A stretch of DNA of 64,000 nucleotides from Neonectria sp. B-13 (taxonomy: Eukaryota; Ascomycota; Sordariomycetes; Hypocreales; Nectriaceae), in the NCBI GenBank assembly GCA_002682825.1, contig NOKP01000003.1:2294001-2358000 (forward strand), read 5' to 3'. Below the pieces are notes generated by a model. It had not been told where the DNA came from, searched no databases, and was given only the letters and a program-made list of their open reading frames with translations. Shown one piece after another: positions 54,846-64,000 of the stretch (its first letter is position 1; the number at the start of each line of letters is the position of its first letter). Both the position numbers and the translations under genes were made by a program.

Positions 54846-57800
54846 ATGACTGAGGTCGGGTCTGCCGACCTATCGAGGCTGCTTCAATCAAAGCGCAATG
54901 AGTGCAGGTGAGTCGCGGCCCAAACGAACCACCGCATTTTTCCGATTCTAGTGATATAATTTTCGGCATGCTGATGGCTTCCAGTTCAATCGTGACGTCG
55001 CGGAAGCGCAAGCTTCGTGAGCTCTTCGCTGTCGCGACACAGGTGGAGAGCCTACCGCACCCCGTCCTCGCCAACCCCGACGCGCCCACCACAACACCCG
55101 CCGAATGGCAGTTCCTGCAAGCCAACGACATCTTCCAGTACGTCCGCCCAATTGATCCAGCGCGATTTTGCGTTGCCCCCGGCGCGATTGCGGTAGTGCT
55201 TGCGTGCGACGCTCATTGACACAATTGCAGAGGCAAGATATTGAACGAATCCAACATTCCCCCAAGGCCAACGATCTCTCTGGAAACCTTGAAAAAGTCC
55301 CTGGCTAAGTCAGTCTTAAATGCGACCGAGTCGTTGCCATCGCCGGCGTTGGAGGAAGGAAGGAAGGATGCGATACCGAAAGCCCAGGACGGAACACTCG
55401 CGAACAGAACCCCTTCGACTATCAAACCCACTGTTGGCAATGCTCCTCACATAGTCTCGACTCCGAAGATCTCTCCGAAACCGATACCCGCTGTGTGTGC
55501 ACCTCATGCGCCGTTGCAAGCCGCTCCAACCGTGCCGCCGACTCACGGGCTCGTGAAGCCGGTTGCAACTCCCAAGCCGGCGACGCCAGTTCCGACCGAC
55601 ATCAGCAAGAATCAACCTCCGACCCGTAAGGATGTGGCCGTGGGAGCTGGACCTGTTACCCCTCAGATCGCTTTACCCTCGGTGATAAAGGCATCGCCGC
55701 CAGCAGATCCGAAAGCAGAGACACCAGCGATGGTGAAGACTGTCCCCGAAGTAAATGCGCCCATCGCAGCAAAACCTGGTTCCCTATCGATTAAACCTCC
55801 CGCGGATGGGTCACGAGCGCCAGATGCTTTGTCGTCCCCAGGATCCACCGCACAAAGCGCCACAACGCCTGCCGTCCACGATGTATCAGCAAACACGAGC
55901 CCGGAGAACGAAGAACCGCAGTATACGGAGCCCGTCGAGCAGAAGCCTGAGCCAGATGTGGACGCCAAGGAGATTGAGGCGCCTCATGCCGTGGAAGCGC
56001 CTGTGCAGGAGGATCTGCAAACCCGGGCCTTGAATGCACCTCCGGATTCTGCTGAGGCCCAGCTCCTTCAGGAGTCGATTCGATCGAGCACAGTGGTGGC
56101 AACCCCCTTGCCTGAGCCCAAACCAACTGCTCCGGCTGCAGTGGGTGAGGGTGAGGATACCAGCACGGTGGAAACGGCTGTCAAAACTAGCCCTGTTGTC
56201 GAGGCCAAAGTTGATCAACCAACCCCGAGTGATGAGACTGGTGCAAAGCTGGATGATGGGACTGAAGACACCACAAGTCCGGAAATTCCTGACAGTCAAG
56301 AGGAAACTGCGGATCAAATGGACATTGATGGCCCCGAACCAAGCGACAGTCGGCAAACTCAAATCGAGTCGCCTTTGAAAAGGGAAAACCCCCCTGCCGA
56401 GGCCCCATCAACTCCGGTGCCGACAGAGACACCGGCTAGAGAAATTTCGCAAGTGCCTGAACGAGCGGTCACCAGAGTATCTTCCGGTGCCATGCGATTA
56501 AAATCGGTCAACGAGATTGTTGGAGCCACCCCTCGGCCTACTCCAACTCTCGATCGAACTGCTACGAACAAGAGCTTCGACAACCAACTCACGCCTCTTA
56601 CTTCTACTCCCCAATCTCCTAGTATCAGACATCGAAACGTTTCCACACACCGTCGGGAGAGATCAAAAAGTCAGGCTTCTACCGTTCTATTCGGAAAACA
56701 GCCCAAACGCGTTGATGAGAAAAGTATAATGGCAAACCAGCGAGACACTGTTCGACCCACCGATGATTACTATACACCCCTTTTTGTCCAAGGATTCGCG
56801 GGAAGCTCGTCCTGGATGCAGCCCATTGAGAAAATCCTCTTCACCGCCAACAAGACTGTTGCGACACCCGACGCCAACCTAGCAATCCAGGACCACCAGG
56901 CGTGCAAGGTGCTCAGGAGAGTATACCATTTGCAGCAGCATGATAAATGGTCTCTGCGACAACCGAAGCGCTGTCCCGAGCCAACTCGTCCCCCAACTCA
57001 GTGGGATGTGATGCTCCAGGAGATGAAATGGATGCGCACCGATTTTCGAGAGGAGCGCAAGTGGAAGAGGGCCGTTGCCAAGAATCTCGCATATGCGTGT
57101 GCGGACTGGCATGAGGCCACGCCTTCAGAGCGTAAGGCTCTTCAGGTCTCAGCCTTAATTCCTCCTAGGCCACAGCCGGCTGGCGATGTGTCGATGGCGG
57201 ACGCCGATCAGGATGGCGCTGAGAACCAGCCCACTCCAGACCTTGTCTCGGGCGACATGGACTCGCCTGACAATATGGACGAGCTGACTGACGACTTCAT
57301 GCAGACAGTTGCACCTTCTGCCATTTTTGCTCTCCAGGACGACGATGTTATCTTCGGCTTGCGGAGGACGCCTACTGCTGATCAATTGCTCGAAGAGCTC
57401 CCAATGTACGGACCACCGCTCATGGTACCCAAGTTCGATCTTACTGGCCCCGAGTACGATCCAGATGCCCATTGGCGACGACCAGCCCTCCCCCTCAGCA
57501 AGTATGTCGAGGGTCAGATGAAGTTGGTGTCGGACGGTCCTCCCAGGAAGCGTAGCCGCTATGACTACCGGAACGAGGATTCCGAAGATGAGAATGAGAG
57601 CATATTTGCTGGCAACCAAAAGTCATCCAACATCAACCTACCTGCACCGACCAGCGAGGTTGCACTCTTCAATCCTGAATTGAGGCACATCCGCGACAGA
57701 TTGCACGCTGGCCATCAATTCCGGCCGCCCTCGGAGCATCCTATGCCCACACAAAGCTTTTACGAATGCAGAAGCTCATCACAGTGGACCGTCGTTGAGG

Positions 57801-59455
57801 ATGACGAGCTACGATCCCTTGTCCGAGAACACACATACAACTGGTCTTTGATCTCGAGCATTCTGACTACCAAATCACTCTTCACATCTGGCGCCGAGCG
57901 GCGAACGCCATGGGAATGTTTCGAGAGATGGATTAACCTTGAGGGGCTTCCATCCGATATGCAGAAGACGCAATACTTCAAGGCGTACAACAGTCGTATC
58001 GAAGCAGCGCAGCGTGTCATAATGCAGCAGAACCAGCTGGCGCTACAACAGGCCAACTCTGCCGGTGGTGGTGCAGTTACTCCAGTGCGGCGACGGCATT
58101 CCACGCCATTGAGAGTGGAGAGGCGGCGCAACCAGAAGCATCTGACACTGATTGACGCTATGAGGAAGCTGGCCAAGAAGCGAGAGACAACGATCCAGAA
58201 GCAACAGCACACTGCATCTCAGAACGCTGCTAACAAGAAGACTAACGACCCCATCTCACAACGCGGGCCTAAGACGCCACGGGACTACAGTCTATTGCGC
58301 TGGGAACGCGACCAAGCTCTGGCAGAAAAGATGGCGCAGTACGCGCAGAGGCAGGAAGCTCAACGACGAGTAAGTACCCAGATAACCGAGCTCCAGCTCT
58401 CCAAGAAGACGCAGACGACGCAGATGCTGACAATTCGTTCCCAGGCTGCCCTGCAAGCCAGAGCCCAGGGTCAAGCCGCGCAGATGGCTGGAAATCCAGG
58501 GGCACAAGCCGGCCAGAACAACGCCCATGCTGCTGCAGCAGCGGCCGCAGCCGTGGCCGCCAACGGTATGAATGGCGCTGGCCGTGTCAATGTTCCTAAC
58601 CAGCTTGCTGCAGCAGCGGCCGCAGCGGCAGGCCAGGGCCGACCTCGGATGCCGATGCAGTCTCCTGTCAACAGTATGGGAGGCGTTCCATCGCACATGG
58701 CAGGCGGCCTCGTCCCGCCTTCACAGATGAACGGCGTACCGCAGGTTCAGATGCAGGCTGCTATGCAAGGGCAGCACAACCGCATGCCCATGCCCAACCC
58801 TCAGCCAGATGTCAACCTGATGATGCGTGCCCAGCGCATCTCGGAGCAGCAGAGAGCTGCCGTTCAGATGCAGCAGGCCCAGCAAGGCCCCGGAACACCC
58901 ATGCCAACGACGACGCAGCAGAGCCCGCCTCCTAACATGCGCAACGGTGTCAACGGCGTCAACGGCGTCAACGGTGTCAACGGCATAAGCCAGCAGAGCT
59001 TCATTAACAATGCCCAGACCATGATGGCTTCATTCAACGCCAACAACAACAATAACAACCACCCCACTCCCCCGGCGAATGGACTCCAAGCACCTCGTCC
59101 CCAGTCGCAGTTGCCCGCTAGTATAGCCAACCAGCTGGCCCAGCTTGAGGCCCAGTTTCGCGCTAAGAACCCGAACCTTTCCCCCGAGCAGGTCCGCCAG
59201 CTTTCCACGGAGCATCTCACTCGTGCTATGATGGCCCAGCGCCAGTCGGCTATGAACCACTCAGCTATGAGCGCCGCGGCCGGCGCCAACGGCCAGCCCG
59301 GCCTCCCTGGCAGCATCGCCGCCACGACGAGCCCTCACCAATACGCTGCTCTGCTCCGCCAGCAACAACAAGCCCAGGCCAACCAGGCAGCCGGCAGCCC
59401 TGCGCAGCATCAACGGCAGGGTAGCGGGAGCGCCACGCCATCGATTGGCAAGTAA
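54846..59455 (+). CDS. VID21: Vid21/Eaf1, scaffold of the NuA4 histone acetyltransferase
   Basis: Eaf1 is the platform that assembles NuA4, which acetylates H4 and H2A at promoters and breaks. Exons: 54846-54907, 54985-55137, 55231-58369 and 58445-59455, giving 1454 residues. N-terminal family signature SRLLQSKRNE...SIVTSRKRKLREL and NDIFQGKILNESNIPPRP is reconstituted only after splicing. Then a long Pro/Thr/Glu-rich segment, the HSA domain (about 660-700, MRTDFREERKWKRAVAKNLA) that binds actin and Arp4, and a SANT/Myb domain (about 920-975, WTVVEDDELRSLVREH...WECFERWINLEG). The C-terminus is Gln/Ala/Asn-rich. The third intron (58370-58444, 75 nt) keeps the frame, with a perfect GTAAGT, a CTGAC branch and TTCCCAG, so an unspliced form would also translate. 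ATG is at 54846. Confidence 0.95.
58532..58625. repeat. Duplicated 19-nt poly-Ala element with NotI sites
   Basis: GCTGCAGCAGCGGCCGCAG occurs exactly at 58532-58550 and 58607-58625, coding two poly-alanine runs of VID21. Each copy contains GCGGCCGC. Confidence 0.95.
58943..58984. repeat. 9-nt coding tandem array (Asn-Gly-Val)
   Basis: Four units of AACGGNGTC (58943-58978) and a partial fifth, coding NGV repeats in the Gln-rich tail of VID21. Confidence 0.95.
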
Positions 59456-59934
59456 CCTATCTTAGCGGCACAGGGGCCGAAAATAGGTCTGAGTTGATGT
59501 GCATATGGGAATTACCATTTCACGCGTGCGAGCAAAGCCTTGTTTGGTTGATGAAGCTTGGAATGAGTCGGGGTGGCTTCTTGGGACATAAATATCTTGT
59601 ACATACACATTAATCGTCGTCGAGGTCTGCGTACATAACTACTCGACGTTGAAGGATTGCCCAAAAGCGGCTCCTCAAATCACACTCAAACGACCCTCTG
59701 CCGTGAACACTGCGATTCAAGCCTGCTTTCAAAACTCTTGCCCGGTTGCCATGCTTTGGCTCATTGACCGACTGTAGCCTGATCTGAAGATGCCTGTATT
59801 CCCATATTCGCTACTTTCGGTCATCCATCTATCATGAGACTCAGATTCTATCAGAAAACCCAACGCCAATCATGCGACAAAATAATACAGTCCCATCCCA
59901 GCCCGCAATCCGGAGCGCAATCCGCCCAATGCTC
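59456..59934. other. Convergent 3' flank of VID21 and NHX1
   Basis: 480 bp between facing stops, expected to hold both 3' UTRs. No gene or RNA identified. Confidence 0.6.
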
Positions 59935-62168
59935 TCAACTCGATCCGCCGTTTCCGTTTCCGTTGCCATTCGCTCGAGCCCCGTCGCCATGGAGCAGTAG
60001 CCTAGGCTTGATGAAGTCCTCGTCGAGCTGATGGAAGAGACCGGCCGGATCATCGGCGGCCCATAGCTGCCGGATCGCGCCCGTCGCAGTGATTGTCGGC
60101 GCAGATGCCTCTCCGCTCGACGTAAACGTGCTGCTGATCTGTGGCGGCGGAACGGAGGCGGTGCGGGGGAGGGGAGAGCGGCGAGCTGCTGGCGGCAGAT
60201 CGGAGGTATCAACGTCGCTTCCGATGTCCGAGTCGTCAGGGTTGCCGCGGATCAGAGGGCCTCGCTCGAACTCGTCGGGTTGCTTCATCGAGTTTTTGCG
60301 GCTCTTGCTGGAAGGACGAGTGCCAGTGTGTGGTGACGAGGCGCCTGATACGTAACTGCCCGTCTCGAGGTTGTTCATGGCCACGCTGCCGTTTCTCCGA
60401 GGGTTGAATTCAAGGGCGGTTCCCGATCGCTTAACCTGGACGTTGCCGCTGAAGGACTCGATGTCAAACTCATCGTCACTATCAATCTCCTCAACAACGC
60501 CTGTGCGGATGCCTAGGATCTCGAGCATTCGAGCCGTGGTACCGCCAAAGATGATGACAGTGAGCACGACGACGACCAAGACGGTTGCCCTAAAGGCGTC
60601 CTTGGTATCTCCCGTGAGGAGAGCCGCCAGAGCCACACCGACAGCTCCACGAAGGCCAGCCCAATAAAGCATTGCTTGGTAGTTGTACGGCAACTCGTCG
60701 CCAACTTCCATGCCACGTCTCCGAGCTCGGTAGCGGATGAACCAGTTGATGAGCCAGGACAGAGGGAAGACGGCCACCCATCTGGCGGCACACACAGCCA
60801 GAACGGTTACGATGATCAGTGGCGGCTGGAACTGGAGTTTACTGTCCGTGAACAGCGCCAAGCCCAGGTAGATAAAGATGAAGTTTTCGGACAACTGCGC
60901 CATAATTTGAAAGAAGAACTTTGTAGTAAGCTGGGTCCGCCTTGACATATTGAAGTAGGCGTAGTGCTTAAGGGTGATACCGCAGAAAAGCAGCGACACG
61001 ATACCTGTGTATGTGTGAGCATATTGAGGCAAGGTAGAAATGGAACGATCCGACAGACGGGTGACATACCAGACATGTGCAGTCCATGGGAGAAGAAGTA
61101 GGTGGCGTAGGCAATGAGGATGATCAAGCAGCTCTCAATCTTGGGGAAGCGGCGGAGGTAAGTAAACTTAAGCAACAATGCCGTAAACACACCGACGAGG
61201 CACCCAATAAGCATACTGCCGAAGAAAACGAGCAAAAAGATGCCTGCACCCTCGAAGAAGCTGACGATGCCGAGATCGCCGGCCTCGCCCTTATTGTACT
61301 TCTGCGCGGTCTCGAAAATGACGATGGCGATGGCATCATTCAGGATAGACTCGCCGAAAATGATAGTATACAGCTTAGGGTCGACCTTGTATGCATTGAA
61401 AATGGCCAGGATGGTAACGGGATCGGTGGCGGACAGGGTTGCACCAACGGAAATGGCAGCGACAAATGTTATGTCCAGAGACCCAGGCAGAAAGCTGAAG
61501 AGCCACAGAATCAACCCAATGACGATAGCCGAGAGGAAGGTACCAGCGAAAGCAAATGTGAGGATGGTGCCTAGATTCCGGAAGAAATTGGCCTGGTGCA
61601 GCTCGTAGCCCGAAGATAGAATAATGGGAGGCAGCAGGAGGTTGAAGAAGATTTGGTAGTCGAAGTTGATGATATTTCGAATGGAGTCGCCAGAGAATAC
61701 GAGAAGACCGAGACCGACAGTCATGCCTATGGGAGAAAGAACATCAGGACTTGGCTTGGAGAAGATGGGGTTAGGGATTGGGCTTACCAGCAAAGATGGA
61801 GATGACGGTCTCGTGGATGGCTGTGACCTTCTTCATCTGCACCAAGTAGCTGGTGAAGAATGCGACGATAAGCAGCATGATGGAAATGAAGAGCGCCCAA
61901 GCTGCGAACAGCTCTTTCTTTGCAGAGTCGCCATCTGTGAAGCGTGGTTAGCAAGGGTCCAATACAACCCGCTGTCGCACTTGAAGGACAGTCGTCGCGA
62001 GATTTCAGAGCAAAGGAAGCGCACCTTCAGGGTCGTCAGCTTCTTCTTCGTCGCGCACTGTTCTCAGTTCGTTAGCCTCGTGTCGCGGGTATTGTCATGC
62101 ATCTCGGGGAGATATGTAGGCGTACGGAGGAGCTTGAAGCCCACGGTGGCGAGCTCGGTGGCGACCAT
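59935..62168 (-). CDS. NHX1: Endosomal/vacuolar Na+(K+)/H+ exchanger Nhx1
   Basis: Five exons: 62168-62126, 62057-62025, 61934-61788, 61726-61070 and 61004-59935; introns of 61-90 nt; 649 residues. CPA1-family exchangers swap lumenal protons for Na+ or K+ in late endosomes and so control pH and trafficking. About 12 membrane spans run from WALFISIMLLIVAFF to ATVLVVVVLTVIIFGG. Family marks: the inhibitor-site motif FFNLLLPPIILSSGYEL, ISVGATLSATDPVT, and the ion-binding GESILNDAIAIVIF. The cytosolic tail (about 200 residues) is acidic (EEIDSDDEFDIESF) then Ser/Pro/Asn-rich. The first two exons are tiny (43 and 33 nt) and encode MVATELATVGFKLL and an acidic linker; the frame closes exactly. ATG is at 62168. 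Confidence 0.93.
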
Positions 62169-63383
62169 TGTGGCTGGGAGGCGCGGAGGGTCGTCAAGGT
62201 CGAAGTCGAAGTCGAGGTCGAGGCCGAGGCAGGGAGAAGCTATATGCGATGGTTGCGGGCCTCAACGGCCTGCGCGAGCCTCGTCAGCGGCGTCGCAGGG
62301 GACATGAATTGGAGGAGTCGAAGCTGGCGGCGGCCGGAGGATAGCAGAGGACGTAGGGGCTGAGGTCGGAGATGGAGAGGTTGAGGAATTGGCGATGGAG
62401 ACGAAGCCAGGTTTCCGTGACGTGTGGTTGATTTACTCGACTGCCTGGCACTTTGGGGGCGTGATGGGCTGGCGTAGGAAGGCGACAGCTTGCCACTAAA
62501 GGCCCTGTTGATTGGCTGACGCCCCACGCTTGCAGCACCACGGGCGCCGTTGCACGCTTGTACAAGCTACAAGATGAGATGAGCCAAGGGAGGACGCGCA
62601 TCCATTGTCGTTCATCGGTGGGAATTTGATAATCGATTACGTGTTTTCCAGGCCTGGATCTCAATTTGATATCATTTTCCCTCTTAAAAAGTCCATTGCC
62701 CTTTGATAACGAGCAGAATGAGATATCTCATCCAGCGTCTCCTCTACGCGTACACGCGAAGGATTTCTGCTGACGTTTGCGTTTGAGTTTCACGCCCTCA
62801 GCACTCGGCTCTCACAGACCGGGGGTGGATATTTGTCTTCGAGAAATACGTCTTTTCTTGGAATTCCGCTTCTTTGAACCAAGCCTGCATCCCCCGTCGT
62901 TGCAGAAAGCCCCATCACTGCAGCTCTTAGACATGCCCCTTTTTTCTGTCATTCTTGCAGCTCCTCCGGCAACAGGGGTTCTGGCTGTGACGCCTGTGAG
63001 CTGCAACCCGGCGGGGCACTCCTGCGAGGGGCCACGAAGTGGGGGTCCACCCCGAAGTCCCAGGGCTAGTGAGGCTCTTCAGTGGCCCCGTCCACTAAAA
63101 CGTGCGCCGGCGTAGGGTAGGCAAACCTCCAACTTAACTGCCAGTGTGGCTGGCCTCACGCCTCCAAATTCGACGTGTCGCTCCCCATCTTCACAGCGTA
63201 CGTTTCCTATGTTCGGCTCGACACCCGCCAACGCACCCCGACAACACGACTTGTCGCAACGTCTCGTCTTCGCATTGTAACCCTAGCTCGAATTTCAGAC
63301 CTACTTCTCTCCCTCTCTCCCTCTCCTCGACCTTACCCCAGAGCGTCTTGCTCCGGGGCCGAACCCCTCCGCCTTCGTCGACC
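62169..63383. promoter_or_regulatory. Divergent region between NHX1 and ARL3
   Basis: 1.2 kb between two head-to-head starts. The 150 bp before ARL3 is C/T-rich, as in fungal leaders. Short open frames without motifs. No RNA gene seen. Confidence 0.5.
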
Positions 63384-64000
63384 ATGTACCACCTCGCCAA
63401 GGGCATCTACCGCTATGCGACTAGCAAGGAGGAATACTCGGTCATCCTCCTCGGCCTCGACAACGCCGGCAAGACCACCTTCCACGAGCAGGTTAAATCC
63501 ATCTTCATCCCCAACGCCCCCGAGCCCAATCTCAAGACGGTCCCCACCGTCGGCCAGAACGTCTCGACCATCCCGCTGGCCGACATGTACCTGAAGCTCT
63601 GGGACGTCGGCGGCCAGCACTCCCTGCGCAACCTCTGGCAGAGCTACTACGCCAGCTGCCACGCCATCGTCTTCATCATCGACAGCACCGACATCGGCGA
63701 CGGGAACCTCGAGGACGAGGACTGCGACAACGACCGCCTGGAAGAGTGTCGCCTCGTCCTCGAGGACGTCCTGCAGAACAACGAGACCGAGGGCGTTCCC
63801 CTGCTGATCCTCGCCAACAAGCAAGATCGGGAAGACTGCGTCGAGACCATCCGCATCAAGGAAGGCCTCGTAAAGAAGGTCATGGAGGGCGACAAGGGCC
63901 TGAGCATCCGCGACTCGCGCGTGCTGTCCATGAGCGCCCTCACCGGCGATGGCGTCAAGGAAGCTATCGATTGGGTGCGCACGCGAGTGCAGTGGAATAA
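63384..64000 (+). CDS. ARL3: Arf-like GTPase Arl3/ARFRP1 (3' end cut by window)
   Basis: At least 205 codons, open to the window edge; only the last few residues should be missing. Arl3 recruits Arl1 and GRIP-domain tethers to the trans-Golgi. G motifs: G1 GLDNAGKTT, switch I TVPTVGQNV, G3 WDVGGQHSLR, G4 NKQD and G5 SAL. The N-terminus MYHLAKGIYRY lacks the Gly2 of myristoylated Arfs; Met-Tyr is a NatC acetylation substrate, and yeast Arl3 (Met-Phe) is acetylated by NatC to bind Sys1 at the Golgi. An acidic insert of about 10 residues (DGNLEDEDCDND) follows IDSTD, where yeast Arl3 has only a short turn. Single exon so far. ATG is at 63384. Confidence 0.95.
   Translation, partial: MYHLAKGIYRYATSKEEYSVILLGLDNAGKTTFHEQVKSIFIPNAPEPNLKTVPTVGQNVSTIPLADMYLKLWDVGGQHSLRNLWQSYYASCHAIVFIIDSTDIGDGNLEDEDCDNDRLEECRLVLEDVLQNNETEGVPLLILANKQDREDCVETIRIKEGLVKKVMEGDKGLSIRDSRVLSMSALTGDGVKEAIDWVRTRVQWN

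Noticed and set aside
1..64000. Transposons, CRISPR arrays, rRNA, phage or viral insertions, biosynthetic gene cluster
   Set aside because: No transposase, reverse transcriptase, terminal repeats, spacer arrays, ribosomal RNA or core biosynthetic enzymes are visible; content is housekeeping throughout.

Overview
This window is nuclear DNA from a filamentous ascomycete (Pezizomycotina, most likely Sordariomycetes). The evidence is the gene content (palH, EDC3, CUL4, TEL1, NUP192, VID21), the gene density of about one per 4 kb on both strands, and short introns of about 41-93 nt with GTRNGT 5' sites and CTRAC branch points. I see no transposon, CRISPR array, rRNA, convincing tRNA or virus-derived sequence. 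The genus cannot be fixed from the sequence alone.

Layout. Left third, all minus strand: palH (ambient-pH sensor), EDC3 (mRNA decapping enhancer), PIF1 (DNA helicase), an unrecognised Pro/Gln/Arg-rich protein with two internal tandem repeats, a 4.2 kb gene-free stretch, then CUL4 (cullin-4) and TEL1 (ATM kinase, eight exons in my model). Middle: TEL1 is divergent from NUP192 (inner-ring nucleoporin, plus); NUP192 converges on SLX8 (RING ubiquitin ligase, minus), which is divergent from MIP1 (mitochondrial DNA polymerase gamma, plus). Right third: a YAP-binding/Alf4/glomulin family protein, a GT28-type sterol-glucosyltransferase-like protein with a VPS13-C-like tail, SPP2 (spliceosomal G-patch protein, minus), VID21/EAF1 (NuA4 scaffold, plus), NHX1 (endosomal Na+/H+ exchanger, minus) and ARL3/ARFRP1 (Golgi GTPase, plus, cut by the window end).

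Most genes are housekeeping. Genome maintenance is well represented: PIF1, CUL4, TEL1, SLX8, MIP1 and the NuA4 subunit VID21. PIF1 and MIP1 both serve mitochondrial DNA in yeast. SUMO-interacting-like motifs occur in PIF1 (two), SLX8 and CUL4. The most unusual observations are the glycosyltransferase with a C-terminal segment resembling the VPS13 C-terminus, the two-start arrangement of PIF1 that parallels the yeast dual-targeting design, and the uncharacterised repeat protein below a very long gene-free upstream region.

Exon joins were worked out by hand. In the multi-exon genes the summed coding length is a multiple of three and family motifs run across the junctions. Starts are ATG codons only. 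No database search was run, so family calls rest on recognised motifs.
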